DNA of 39,564 nt from Candidatus Wallbacteria bacterium (GTDB lineage Bacteria; Muiribacteriota; UBA6191; JACPRK01). The position numbers were made by a program, and so were the translations under genes. Positions 1-6,773 of the stretch are shown piece by piece (positions within the stretch are counted from its first letter, which is position 1; each line of letters starts with the position of its first letter). The notes beneath the pieces are model-generated. The model was not told the origin of the DNA and ran no database searches. It saw nothing but the letters and a program-made list of their open reading frames with translations. The stretch is from positions 1-39,564 of the forward strand of contig JACQZN010000084.1 of the NCBI GenBank assembly GCA_016213845.1, given 5' to 3'.

Positions 1-333
1 AGTTACGAGGCCGCCATCGGCGCCCTCGACGAGCTGGAGAAGAAGAACCTGGCCGTGCAAGCCGAGCGGCGAAAGCGGGACCAGGAAAACGCGCGTGAAG
101 AAGAGAAGACCAGCTTCGGCAGCGCCTACGACGCCGTACAACTCCTGACCGGCCGCGCGTCCCGTCCCGCCGACGACGCTGCGCTGCGAGAGCTGGCGCG
201 CGCCTCCGAGGGCAGCGCTTCGCCCAGGGAGGACCTGGACGCAGAACCCGGCGGCCACTTCTCCCTGGCCAACCTCGCCATCGGCGCCACGGCGCTGGCG
301 CTCGTCAGCTTCGTTCTCTGGCTGTTCTACTAA
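1..333 (+). CDS. C-terminal part of a tail-anchored protein of unknown function (5' end outside the window)
   Basis: The frame is open from the first base, so the gene starts upstream of the window; an internal ATG at 55 is not needed. The visible 110 residues are a charged, helix-prone stretch rich in Lys, Arg and Glu (about residues 10-38), a short linker, and a final hydrophobic segment of about 20 residues (LAIGATALALVSFVLWLFY) that ends at the stop codon. That is the layout of a C-terminal tail anchor, with most of the protein in the cytoplasm. No family is recognised. The last 80 coding bases (251-330) recur at 2041-2120 with two differences, both at third codon positions and both synonymous. 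Confidence 0.75.
   Translation, partial: SYEAAIGALDELEKKNLAVQAERRKRDQENAREEEKTSFGSAYDAVQLLTGRASRPADDAALRELARASEGSASPREDLDAEPGGHFSLANLAIGATALALVSFVLWLFY
250..330 (+). repeat. Direct repeat, copy 1 (3' end of the tail-anchored gene)
   Basis: Bases 251-330 match 2041-2120 at 78 of 80 positions, and base 250 also matches 2040. The two differences (291 and 294) are silent in the reading frame. The match stops abruptly at both ends: position 249 differs, and so does the base after the final TAC codon (TAA here, AGA TAG in the other copy). The two copies enclose about 1.7 kb carrying vapBC. Confidence 0.9.
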
Positions 334-557
334 GACACAGCGAGCGGAGGACCTCGTGAGCAGCTGACCGGGCGAGACTGCAACCGGCGGGAGGCCGCAT
401 CGTGACGACCCCGCTTGCCGCGCATGCCTGGGGACTTACGCGGGCGGGGCCACAGCTCATGGGTCAGCTCCCCGCTCAGCCTGAGCCCTTCGGCGAGCGG
501 GATTGGCGGGATGCGGACTCCCGCATCTCGCGAACGCACTCGGCCCGTTTCGATGAC
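334..557. other. Non-coding stretch upstream of vapBC
   Basis: No convincing gene is seen here; overlapping open frames on both strands have no recognisable product. A 7-bp inverted repeat (CCCGCTC at 471-477 with GAGCGGG at 495-501) could form a hairpin but has no T-tract, so it is not a typical intrinsic terminator. Confidence 0.4.
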
Positions 558-586
558 TTGACATCAAGTAGTGATGATGCGATGAT
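557..586 (+). promoter_or_regulatory. Promoter and candidate autoregulatory operator of vapBC
   Basis: A perfect -35 TTGACA (558-563) is followed after 17 bases by GATGAT (581-586; 4 of 6 to the -10 consensus). An inverted repeat CTTGA-CA-TCAAG (557-568) overlaps the -35, and CATCA-N5-TGATG (562-576) fills the spacer; both are plausible VapB binding sites. The predicted transcription start is about 593, the first base of the GTG start codon, so the mRNA may be leaderless. Confidence 0.55.
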
Positions 587-592
587 GACCTC

Positions 593-862
593 GTGCGAAC
601 AACGCTCAACCTCGACGACGATTTGCTCGAACGGCTGAAGGCGGAGGCCGAGAAGACTCGATCGTCCCTGACTGCAACTGTGAACCGGATTCTCAAGGCA
701 TGGATCGACTGCCTGCACCCGGAGAGCGGACGGCGCAGGAGGTACCACTCGCCCACTTTCGCGATGGGGTTTCCGCCAGTCGGCAATCTCGACAAGGGGC
801 TGAATCTGGCCGCGGCACTGGAGGACGAGGAAGTGTCGCGGAAGCTGGAGCTGCGGAAGTGA
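593..862 (+). CDS. vapB: VapB-type ribbon-helix-helix antitoxin
   Basis: This is an 89-residue protein. Its N-terminal 40 residues (MRTTLNLDDDLLERLKAEA, then a helix ending in VNRILKAWI) match the ribbon-helix-helix DNA-binding fold of VapB antitoxins: a beta strand with alternating Thr/Leu followed by two helices. The C-terminal half, with a Pro/Gly-rich linker and an acidic helix near residues 75-89, is where such antitoxins wrap their toxin. The start is GTG at 593 with no Shine-Dalgarno sequence, immediately after the promoter. The stop overlaps the GTG of the toxin gene as GTGA (859-862), the usual translationally coupled vapBC arrangement. VapB would neutralise VapC and repress the operon. 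Confidence 0.85.
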   Translation: MRTTLNLDDDLLERLKAEAEKTRSSLTATVNRILKAWIDCLHPESGRRRRYHSPTFAMGFPPVGNLDKGLNLAAALEDEEVSRKLELRK

Positions 863-1299
863 AGCTCGTTGACCTCAATCTGCTGCTCTATGCCGTCAAT
901 CGCGACTCTCCGCATCACGGAGCTGCGTTGACCTGGTGGGAGGACGCGGTCAACGGCAAGGAAGCGGTGGGGCTCTGTTGGCCCGTGATCCTGGGTTTCC
1001 TGCGACTCTCCACGAGGCGAGGGCTCTTTCCTTCGCCCCTGTCCGTCGAGCAAGCCATTGGCGTAGTGGATGGTTGGCTGTCACAGCCCCGCGTGCGGGT
1101 GCTGGCGCCAGTGGCGGACCTCTGGCCGAGCCTGAGAACCACGCTGGAGCTGGCGGGTACAGCGGGCAACCTCACGACGGATGCTCATCTGGCCGCGCTG
1201 GCCGTGGATTCGGGTGCCACACTCTACTCCACCGACAGCGACTTCGCCCGCTTCTCGCCGCCGCTGAAGGTCGTGAACCCACTGGCGACGAGCGTCTAG
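859..1299 (+). CDS. vapC: VapC-type PIN-domain toxin ribonuclease
   Basis: This 146-residue PIN-domain protein is the toxin of a type II toxin-antitoxin pair, expected to be a Mg-dependent endoribonuclease held inactive by VapB. Acidic active-site positions are visible at D5 (VDLNLLLYAVN), D108 (TTDAHLAALA) and D126/D128 (STDSDFARF). The second acidic position found in many PIN domains, often a Glu in the segment before FLR, appears to be Gly here (PVILGFLRL, residues 42-50); related VapC groups may also lack it, so activity is still likely. The start is GTG at 859, inside the GTGA overlap with vapB. The open frame extends upstream through vapB, but conserved sequence begins at KLVD. Confidence 0.9.
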   Translation: MKLVDLNLLLYAVNRDSPHHGAALTWWEDAVNGKEAVGLCWPVILGFLRLSTRRGLFPSPLSVEQAIGVVDGWLSQPRVRVLAPVADLWPSLRTTLELAGTAGNLTTDAHLAALAVDSGATLYSTDSDFARFSPPLKVVNPLATSV

Positions 1300-1592
1300 T
1301 TGCGGGATGGCCGCGGGGCGGCTCCAGCGACGACGTCTCTTCGCGGCGCCATTGGATTTGGGTCCTACCCCGGCGCAATACGTTCCGTGTCGGGTATGTG
1401 AAGAGGGCGCTCCAGGCTCTACTCTCATGTCGGCAGGGGCAACCGGCGATACCGACTCGGTCCCGCTGATGCGCTTCACGGACGCAAGCCGTAGGAGAAT
1501 CCTGTTGCTGCATCCATCAACGGAGATACGGCTTAACCCAGAGCAGTACGTGGAGGCCGACGCCAGACAACCTTTCCTGGCTCCGGTATGGC
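1300..1592. other. No supported gene between vapC and the next open frame
   Basis: Open frames cross this stretch on both strands, but none shows a ribosome binding site, a recognisable domain or consistent codon use. It may hold the decayed 5' part of the following open frame, which stays open in the same frame upstream of its first usable start codon. Confidence 0.4.
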
Positions 1593-2003
1593 GTGACTGC
1601 TTCCGGTCAATCGCGTCTGACGGAAGAGGAGCTGCTGTTCCTGGAGCGTCGGGGCGTGACGCCCCTGTTGGGGCTCATCGCCGGTCGGCTGATGGAGCTC
1701 TGCGGCTACTACGTCTACCTCGGGCCGGAGCTGGTGCGGCCGTTGGGTAGAGACTGCATCAGGGCTGGCCCGTTCTGGGAGGCCGAAGACGGTCCGAGAC
1801 GCGGGCTCTATCTTCGACTTGCGCTCGGGCCCGGCGTGTGGCAGCCAGGTCTTCCGTCCCTCCAGCAGCAGAGGGAGTACCTGAAGGTGGATCGCTCTCA
1901 TCTGGAGCGTGTAAAGGCGCTCATGCGTAAGGGCGGTGCGATCATGACAGTCGATGAAGTTCTGGCGCTGCAGGCACGTCTGGCGTCGGAAACGGGTGCG
2001 TAG
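1593..2003 (+). CDS. Hypothetical protein, possibly 5'-truncated
   Basis: This open frame encodes 136 residues from a GTG start and is not recognised. Codon use (C or G at most third positions) looks like coding sequence. The product has a helical N-terminal part (LTEEELLFLERRG, then LLGLIAGRLMELCGYYVYLG), a middle stretch rich in Gly, Pro and Arg, and a C-terminal helix (residues about 95-133). The frame is also open upstream of 1593 and reads plausibly as protein back to about 1545, without a clear start codon or ribosome binding site, so the 5' end may be missing or shifted. It lies inside the island bounded by the 80-bp repeats, together with vapBC. Confidence 0.4.
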   Translation: MTASGQSRLTEEELLFLERRGVTPLLGLIAGRLMELCGYYVYLGPELVRPLGRDCIRAGPFWEAEDGPRRGLYLRLALGPGVWQPGLPSLQQQREYLKVDRSHLERVKALMRKGGAIMTVDEVLALQARLASETGA

Positions 2004-2039
2004 CCGCCCGTGCCTCGAAATGCACCCGTCGGGAGTGCG

Positions 2040-2126
2040 GGCGGCCACTTCTCCCTGGCCAACCTCGCCATCGGCGCCACCGCCCTGGCGCTCGTCAGCT
2101 TCGTTCTCTGGCTGTTCTACAGATAG
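2040..2126 (+). pseudogene. Duplicated 3' fragment of the tail-anchored gene (repeat copy 2)
   Basis: Bases 2041-2120 repeat 251-330 with only two silent differences and would encode the same final transmembrane segment, here followed by one Arg codon and TAG (2124-2126). Just upstream, the frame reads into unrelated sequence and meets a stop at 2001-2003, so no complete gene precedes it. It is a detached gene end: either the displaced original end of the first gene after an insertion, or a carried duplicate. Confidence 0.8.
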
Positions 2127-2157
2127 AAGATGGAAGGCGGAAGAGCCGCAGCCCCCC

Positions 2158-2190
2158 CTACTCACTACTCGCTACTCACTACTCGCTACT
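2158..2190 (+). repeat. Pyrimidine-rich 14-mer tandem repeat
   Basis: Two and a third units of CTACTCACTACTCG. The first 27 bases (2158-2184) recur exactly at 38328-38354, in another intergenic gap. A purine-rich stretch related to GAAGATGGAAGG lies immediately upstream, as it does near 32172. Confidence 0.8.
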
Positions 2191-2206
2191 ATTTTCTCCC
2201 CCCGGC

Positions 2207-2235
2207 TTGTCACCCCCCCTGAACGTCCTTATAAT
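2207..2235 (+). promoter_or_regulatory. Strong sigma-70-type promoter for the DUF4214-like gene
   Basis: TTGTCA (2207-2212; 5 of 6 to consensus), a 17-base spacer and TATAAT (2230-2235; 6 of 6). The start of transcription would be near 2242, leaving a leader of about 39 bases that contains the GGGAGG ribosome binding site at 2267-2272. Confidence 0.75.
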
Positions 2236-2280
2236 CCTGGCAACTTCGGCACAGGTAGTGACAGCCGGGAGGCAACCAAG

Positions 2281-2700
2281 ATTAGATTCGCGAGCAAGCT
2301 GGCAATGGTGGCAGTGGCGGCCTTGGCGCTCACGGCATCCTGTTTCGCCGGCGAGGACCGGACGGCGTCCTTCGTCCAGGACCTCTATCAGCGCTTCGCC
2401 TTCCGGGAGGCCTCCTCCCGCGAGATCAGCTACTGGAGCGAGCGGGTCCACTCGATGACCCCGGAGGCCGCCGAGGCCCGCCTCAAGAACTTCTTCTTCG
2501 TGCACGCCGCCTACAAGACCATCGTCGACCGAACCGTCAGCATCGACGACGTGGAGCAGATGGTCGACATGCTGGACAAGGGACAGCTCACTTACCAGTC
2601 CGTGCAGTGGTCCCTCTTCCAGAGCGACGAGTACAAGCAAGCCAAGGCCCAGGGCCGCGTGGGCAAGCTGATGAACCCCGCCCTCAATCGCCCGCTCTGA
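2281..2700 (+). CDS. Secreted DUF4214-like protein; probable ATT start
   Basis: The gene encodes 139 residues: a signal peptide (basic N-terminus with Arg2 and Lys6, then AMVAVAALALTASCFA), followed by an export-type domain. FVQDLYQRFAFREASSREISYW, and later a Phe/Tyr-containing SDEYKQA segment, resemble DUF4214 repeats, found in secreted and surface proteins and related in pattern to phycobilisome linker domains. The best start is ATT at 2281: GGGAGG lies 8 bases upstream, and only this start gives the signal peptide its positive charges. The first ATG (2305) has no ribosome binding site and would remove both basic residues. A consensus promoter precedes the gene and a strong terminator follows it, so it is probably a single-gene unit. 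Confidence 0.7.
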   Translation: MRFASKLAMVAVAALALTASCFAGEDRTASFVQDLYQRFAFREASSREISYWSERVHSMTPEAAEARLKNFFFVHAAYKTIVDRTVSIDDVEQMVDMLDKGQLTYQSVQWSLFQSDEYKQAKAQGRVGKLMNPALNRPL

Positions 2701-2728
2701 GCCTCTCGCCCCCGGCCAGGCTTCCTCG

Positions 2729-2760
2729 AACCCCGCCCCTTCCAGGGAGGCGGGGTTTCT
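2729..2760 (+). terminator. Intrinsic terminator after the DUF4214-like gene
   Basis: A perfect 9-bp GC-rich stem (AACCCCGCC at 2729-2737 with GGCGGGGTT at 2749-2757) closes an 11-base loop and runs into TTTCT. It sits 28 bases after the stop codon. Confidence 0.85.
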
Positions 2761-2832
2761 GCTATCGGAGCCGCTCCGGCCCCCATCTGGCCTGGCCGCT
2801 CGCCTCGCACATCCCCCGCCGCTTCATGCTCG

Positions 2833-2862
2833 TTGAAAAGAACGGAAAATCTCCGGTATACT
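2833..2862 (+). promoter_or_regulatory. Promoter of the cyclic-nucleotide-binding protein gene
   Basis: TTGAAA (2833-2838), an 18-base spacer and TATACT (2857-2862). Transcription would start near 2869, about six bases before the ATG at 2875. No Shine-Dalgarno sequence fits in that space, so the message would be nearly leaderless. This also rules out the in-frame TTG at 2833 as a start, because it lies inside the -35 box. Confidence 0.7.
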
Positions 2863-2874
2863 CCCACACCAAAC

Positions 2875-3249
2875 ATGAGATACCTGGAGCGAGGGCGGGA
2901 AGTGCGGCTCGCAGCCGGAGAGACCCTGTTCGAAGTGGGTGCGGAGCCGACGTCAGATGGAGTCTACATGGTGCTCACGGGCAAGATGCGCCTGAGCCAC
3001 ACCTTTCCGGACGGCTATCACATGGCCTGCGAAGAGGAACCCGGCGGCATCTTCGGCCTGGTCGACGCCATGATCGGCCAGAAGCGGCTTTTCCACGCGG
3101 TGGCCCTCGAGGAGACGACGCTCTACGCCTGGAACCCTGAGGGCTTCGAGCACTGCATCAGCGTCTACATCGAGCTCGCAGAGGTGGCCGTGCAGGTCCT
3201 GTCCCGGCAGATGCGCTTCGTCAACGAAGGGCTCAAGTCCCTGGGTTGA
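2875..3249 (+). CDS. Stand-alone cyclic nucleotide-binding domain protein (CRP-like, no DNA-binding domain)
   Basis: The protein is 124 residues and consists of one cNMP-binding beta-roll: RYLERGREVRLAAGETLFEVG, then SDGVYMVLTGKMRLS, then the EEEPGGIFGLVDAMIGQKR turn, and finally a helix that in CRP/FNR proteins would lead to the dimer interface. There is no room for the C-terminal helix-turn-helix of CRP (about 200-230 residues), so it cannot be a classical transcription factor. The Arg-Ala pair that contacts the cyclic phosphate in cAMP-binding CRP is not obvious, so the ligand is uncertain. The FakA-FakB fusion gene begins 10 bases downstream on the same strand, so the two are probably co-transcribed and this protein may sense or control that pathway (inference). 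Confidence 0.8.
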   Translation: MRYLERGREVRLAAGETLFEVGAEPTSDGVYMVLTGKMRLSHTFPDGYHMACEEEPGGIFGLVDAMIGQKRLFHAVALEETTLYAWNPEGFEHCISVYIELAEVAVQVLSRQMRFVNEGLKSLG

Positions 3250-3259
3250 TTGAATTCTC

Positions 3260-5113
3260 ATGGTCACGCCCCTGCCGACTCCCCCCCGGATCCGCTACCT
3301 CAACGGCGAGCGGCTGATCCGGATCGTCGCCGCCGGCGCCAGCTGGGTCGGCATGCGCAAGGAGGAGCTCAACCGCATCAACGTGTTCCCGGTGGCCGAC
3401 GGCGACACCGGCACGAACATGTCGCTCACCTTCCGGGCGGCCTCCGAAGGGATCAAGGATCTCGCGGATCACAGCCTTCCCAACGTCGCCCGAGCGCTTT
3501 CCAAGGCCTGCGTCGTCGGAGCCCGCGGCAATTCGGGCATGATCCTGAGCCACTTCTTCCTCTGTTTTGCCGACAACGTCGGCACGCGCCTGAAGCTGCG
3601 CGCCCCGGAGCTGGGCGACATCCTGGGCAACTCCACCGAGGCGCTCTATAGCGCCATCGAAAACCCGGTGGAGGGCACGATGCTCACGGTCATCCGCGAG
3701 TCGATGACGCACGCCAAGGAGGTCGGCCACCAGTGTGACGACATCCAGACGCTCTTCGAGCGGATGACCGAGGCAGCGCGGGCAAGCCTGGCCCGGACCC
3801 CCGACCTGCTGCCGGCGCTCAAGCGCGCCAACGTCGTCGACAGCGGCGGCCAGGGCTTCGTCCACTTCCTGGAGGGAATTCTCCGCTACATCCATGGCGA
3901 CCCCATCGTCGTCCCGCACCATCATGGCCGGTTCGCCTCCGTCGAGGCCCCCTTCCTGGAAGAGACAGACCTCGAGTTCCAGTACTGCACCGAGGTCGTC
4001 CTGGAGGTGCCGGAGCCGCTCTCCCGGCAGGAGCTCAAGCGCATCTTCCACCCGTTCGGAGGCTCGCTCATCGCCATCACCTCCGGGAAGCTGGCAAAGA
4101 TCCACGTCCATACCAATACCCCGGACCAGGTCTTCGCAGAGGCCGCCAACCATGGCATCGTCACCCATCGCAAAGTCGACGACATGAAGCTGCAGAGCCG
4201 CCAGGTGCTCAACGAGCGCTCCCAGTCCCCGTCCAGCGCTCACGCTCTGCCGCGGCTGGGCGGCGGCCCCATCGCCATCGTGACCGACAGCACCTCGGAC
4301 TTCCCCGTGCAATGGTTGGCCGAACGCGGCATCACCGTCGTGCCGCTGCACGTCCGGTTCGGCACGGAGTCCTACCGGGACCAGTTCGAGATGAGCGCCG
4401 AACAGTTCATGACCAAGCTGCTCAGCTCGAGCCACCACCCCACCACCTCGCAGCCGGCCCCTCAGGACTTCTTCGAGGCCTACGAGAAGCTCGCCAAGCT
4501 CCCCGGAACCAAGCACATCCTCTCGATCCACATCTCCAGCGGCCTGTCCGGCACGTTCGCCTCGGCGCAGGGCGCGGCGAAACGGATCGAGGGCGTCCAG
4601 GTGCACGTCCTGGACAGCGGCCTGGCCTCGGTCAGCGTCGGGATGCTCGTCTCGCGCGCCGCCGAAATGGCCCGGGCAGGCAAGAGCATCGAGGAGATCC
4701 AGCAGCACCTGGCGAAGCTGAAAGATGGCTCCAACATCCTCTTCACGGTCGATACCCTGGAGTACCTGCACAAGGGCGGTCGCATCAACTGGGCCGCCGC
4801 GCTCCTGGGGACGTTCCTGCAGTTCAAGCCGATCCTGACGTTCCAGAACGGGAAGATCGTCACGAAAGCCAAGGTCCGCGGCCGTGAAGCGCTTCTTCCA
4901 AAGGTCCTGGAACTGCTCGACGAGGGTGTGCCGAAGGACCGCGACGTGCGGTTCTGCATCGTTCATTCGCGCCGCCCGGAGATGCTGGGCATCCTCTCTC
5001 CGATTCTGAAGCAACGTTTCAAGGTGGCCGGCATCGAATCACAATCGATCGGCGCCGTCGTCGGCGCCCACATCGGACCGGGCGCCTGGGGTATCGCCTG
5101 GCAGGCGGAGTAG
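3260..5113 (+). CDS. Fused fatty acid kinase: DAK2/DhaL (FakA-like) plus DegV (FakB-like)
   Basis: This 617-residue protein joins two proteins that are usually separate. Residues about 15-215 are a DAK2/DhaL kinase domain, with the nucleotide-Mg motif NVFPVADGDTGTNM (residues 41-54). Residues about 230-315 match the FakA C-terminal region (FHPFGGSLIAITSGKLAKIH and VHTN). After a short linker, residues 333-617 are a DegV/FakB fatty-acid-binding domain (IAIVTDSTSDF, TSQPAPQDF, SSGLSGTFASAQ, GGRI). In known systems FakB presents a fatty acid to FakA, which phosphorylates it to an acyl-phosphate for phospholipid synthesis; here kinase and carrier would be one cytoplasmic chain. ATG at 3260 is the start. 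Confidence 0.9.
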   Translation: MVTPLPTPPRIRYLNGERLIRIVAAGASWVGMRKEELNRINVFPVADGDTGTNMSLTFRAASEGIKDLADHSLPNVARALSKACVVGARGNSGMILSHFFLCFADNVGTRLKLRAPELGDILGNSTEALYSAIENPVEGTMLTVIRESMTHAKEVGHQCDDIQTLFERMTEAARASLARTPDLLPALKRANVVDSGGQGFVHFLEGILRYIHGDPIVVPHHHGRFASVEAPFLEETDLEFQYCTEVVLEVPEPLSRQELKRIFHPFGGSLIAITSGKLAKIHVHTNTPDQVFAEAANHGIVTHRKVDDMKLQSRQVLNERSQSPSSAHALPRLGGGPIAIVTDSTSDFPVQWLAERGITVVPLHVRFGTESYRDQFEMSAEQFMTKLLSSSHHPTTSQPAPQDFFEAYEKLAKLPGTKHILSIHISSGLSGTFASAQGAAKRIEGVQVHVLDSGLASVSVGMLVSRAAEMARAGKSIEEIQQHLAKLKDGSNILFTVDTLEYLHKGGRINWAAALLGTFLQFKPILTFQNGKIVTKAKVRGREALLPKVLELLDEGVPKDRDVRFCIVHSRRPEMLGILSPILKQRFKVAGIESQSIGAVVGAHIGPGAWGIAWQAE

Positions 5114-5255
5114 TCATTCGCGATCGATATCGGTAGTTTCGTTGTGGAGATTCGGTTAGGCATTGTCGGCTCGCCGAGCTCGACGGTCGGAAGATCCGCC
5201 TGGGAAGCGGCCTCGACGGTCGGGCACGGGAGCCCCGGACACAGTGAGGTGAGAC

Positions 5256-6662
5256 ATGCGCTTCAACGCTCTGGTTCGTGCAACGGTCATTAGTGCCCTG
5301 ATTCTTGCCCAGGCCGGCCCGGCCCTGGCAGCGGGTGACATCTTCGCGAGCAACGTCATCGCCGACGTGGCTGAACGGGAGGGAAAGAAGGTCGTCAACA
5401 TCGTTGCGCAGTCCCGCGGCCGATCCGTGGGTGTGCCGATGTACGATCCGTTTCTCGACCGGCTCTTCCAGTTCCGCCAGAACATCATCCCGCCCAGGCG
5501 CGGCGAAGGCTCGGGCGTGATCATCGACGCCAAGGGCCGCATCCTGACCAACGAGCACGTCGTAGAAGGCGCCGAGGTGTTGAAGGTCACGCTGAGCGAC
5601 GGCCGCTCCTACTCTGCGAAGATCAAGGGCGTCAGCCACGAGAACGACCTGGCGATCCTGGAGATCGACGACGCCGACTTCAAGCCGCCCTTCCCGGCAG
5701 AGAACGTTGCCTCCCTGGGAGATTCCAACGGTCTGCGTGTGGGCGAGTGGGTCATCGCCATCGGCAGTCCGTTCAGCCTCCAGCGGACCGTGACGGCCGG
5801 AATCGTCAGCGCGCTGGGCCGCGAGCTTCACATCGATTCCAGCCGGCAGTACAACAACCTCATCCAGACCGACGCCAGCATCAATCCGGGCAACAGCGGC
5901 GGACCGCTGTTCAACATCAAGGGTGAGGTGATCGGCATCAACACGGCCATCAACCCGATGGGTCAGGGGCTGGGCTTCGCCATCCCGATCAACCTGGCGA
6001 AGAAGATCAGCCAGGACATCGTCAACTACGGCAAGGTCCATCGGAGCTGGATCGGAGCCGAGGTGCAGCCGATGAGCCAGCTCCTGGCGAAGCGGCTGGG
6101 GCTCGATCGCCCGCACGGCGCCGTCATCACGCGGGTCGTCAGCGGAGGACCGGCCGACCGCGGCGGGCTGAAGCCGCGGGACGTGGTGTTGCGCCTGAAC
6201 GGGACGTCGATCGATACGCCCTCGCAGCTGGTGGAGTTGGTGCAGGCGACCGCGGCGGATACCCGCGTGGAGCTGCTGATCCTGCGAGACGGCAAGGAGC
6301 TCACGGTTCCGGTCGCTGTCGGCCGGATGGGAAAGGACAGTCCGGCGGGCAGCGACGATAAGGAATCGGCACGACCCGAGCCGAGCGGCTTCGGGCTGAT
6401 GCTCCGGACGCTCACGGGCGCCGACCGCCAGCGCCTGGGAATTCCGGGAGAAGTGTCGGGGCTGCTCGTCACCCAGGTGACCGAGGGGTCCCGCGCTGCC
6501 CGGCTCAACGTGCAGACCGGTGACGTGATCTATGAGATCAACGGCACGAAGGTAACCACGCTCGAGGCCTTCGACAAGCTCCGCGAAAGCCTGTCCGAAG
6601 CCGACGGCATCGTGCTCGGCATTTACCGGGGCGGCTACTGGCTTTACGTGAGCGAGCGCTGA
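5256..6662 (+). CDS. HtrA/DegP-type periplasmic serine protease with two PDZ domains
   Basis: The protein is 468 residues with a signal peptide (1-26, cleavage after ALA), a trypsin-like domain and two PDZ domains (about 262-350 and 375-460). The catalytic triad is visible: H101 in LTNEHVV, D131 in ENDLAIL and S214 in NPGNSGGPLF. GSPFSLQRTVTAGIVSALGR is the usual loop leading to the oxyanion region. Such proteases degrade or refold damaged envelope proteins. The ATG at 5256 has a good ribosome binding site (GAGGTGA at 5246-5252). A hairpin without a T-tract lies downstream. It stands alone between the fatty acid kinase fusion and the DUF4177-repeat gene. Confidence 0.95.
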   Translation: MRFNALVRATVISALILAQAGPALAAGDIFASNVIADVAEREGKKVVNIVAQSRGRSVGVPMYDPFLDRLFQFRQNIIPPRRGEGSGVIIDAKGRILTNEHVVEGAEVLKVTLSDGRSYSAKIKGVSHENDLAILEIDDADFKPPFPAENVASLGDSNGLRVGEWVIAIGSPFSLQRTVTAGIVSALGRELHIDSSRQYNNLIQTDASINPGNSGGPLFNIKGEVIGINTAINPMGQGLGFAIPINLAKKISQDIVNYGKVHRSWIGAEVQPMSQLLAKRLGLDRPHGAVITRVVSGGPADRGGLKPRDVVLRLNGTSIDTPSQLVELVQATAADTRVELLILRDGKELTVPVAVGRMGKDSPAGSDDKESARPEPSGFGLMLRTLTGADRQRLGIPGEVSGLLVTQVTEGSRAARLNVQTGDVIYEINGTKVTTLEAFDKLRESLSEADGIVLGIYRGGYWLYVSER

Positions 6663-6678
6663 TCCCCTCCCTCTCCGC

Positions 6679-6719
6679 GCGCCAGCCCGGCGCTCACAGG
6701 GTGCGGCTCGGGCTGGCGC
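6679..6719 (+). terminator. GC-rich hairpin after the HtrA gene
   Basis: CGCCAGCCCG (6680-6689) pairs perfectly with CGGGCTGGCG (6709-6718), and an additional G-C pair at 6679/6719 makes an 11-bp stem with a 19-base loop. No T-tract follows, so it may be a transcript-stabilising or Rho-assisted 3' end rather than a full intrinsic terminator. Confidence 0.5.
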
Positions 6720-6773
6720 CGGGCACGGCCGCTGGTTTAGGATGGGGGGCGTCAATCTGCAAGCGAGGTCGCC

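Noticed and set aside
334..2040. Transposon or IS element carrying vapBC
   Set aside because: No transposase, integrase or terminal inverted repeats are visible; only the 80-bp direct duplication supports an insertion.
1533..2165. A 210-codon minus-strand gene in the vapBC island
   Set aside because: It runs across the repeat copy 2 fragment and the plus-strand open frame; no start signal or domain is visible.
2833..2874. Upstream TTG start for the cNMP-domain protein
   Set aside because: The TTG is part of the -35 box and lies upstream of the predicted transcription start.
3233..5014. A 593-codon minus-strand open frame
   Set aside because: It is opposite the DAK2-DegV fusion, whose motifs are unambiguous; the antisense product is low-complexity and acidic.
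5155..5225. Short repeated string CTCGACGGTCGG upstream of htrA as an operator
   Set aside because: Two imperfectly placed copies without symmetry or promoter boxes nearby are too weak to call.
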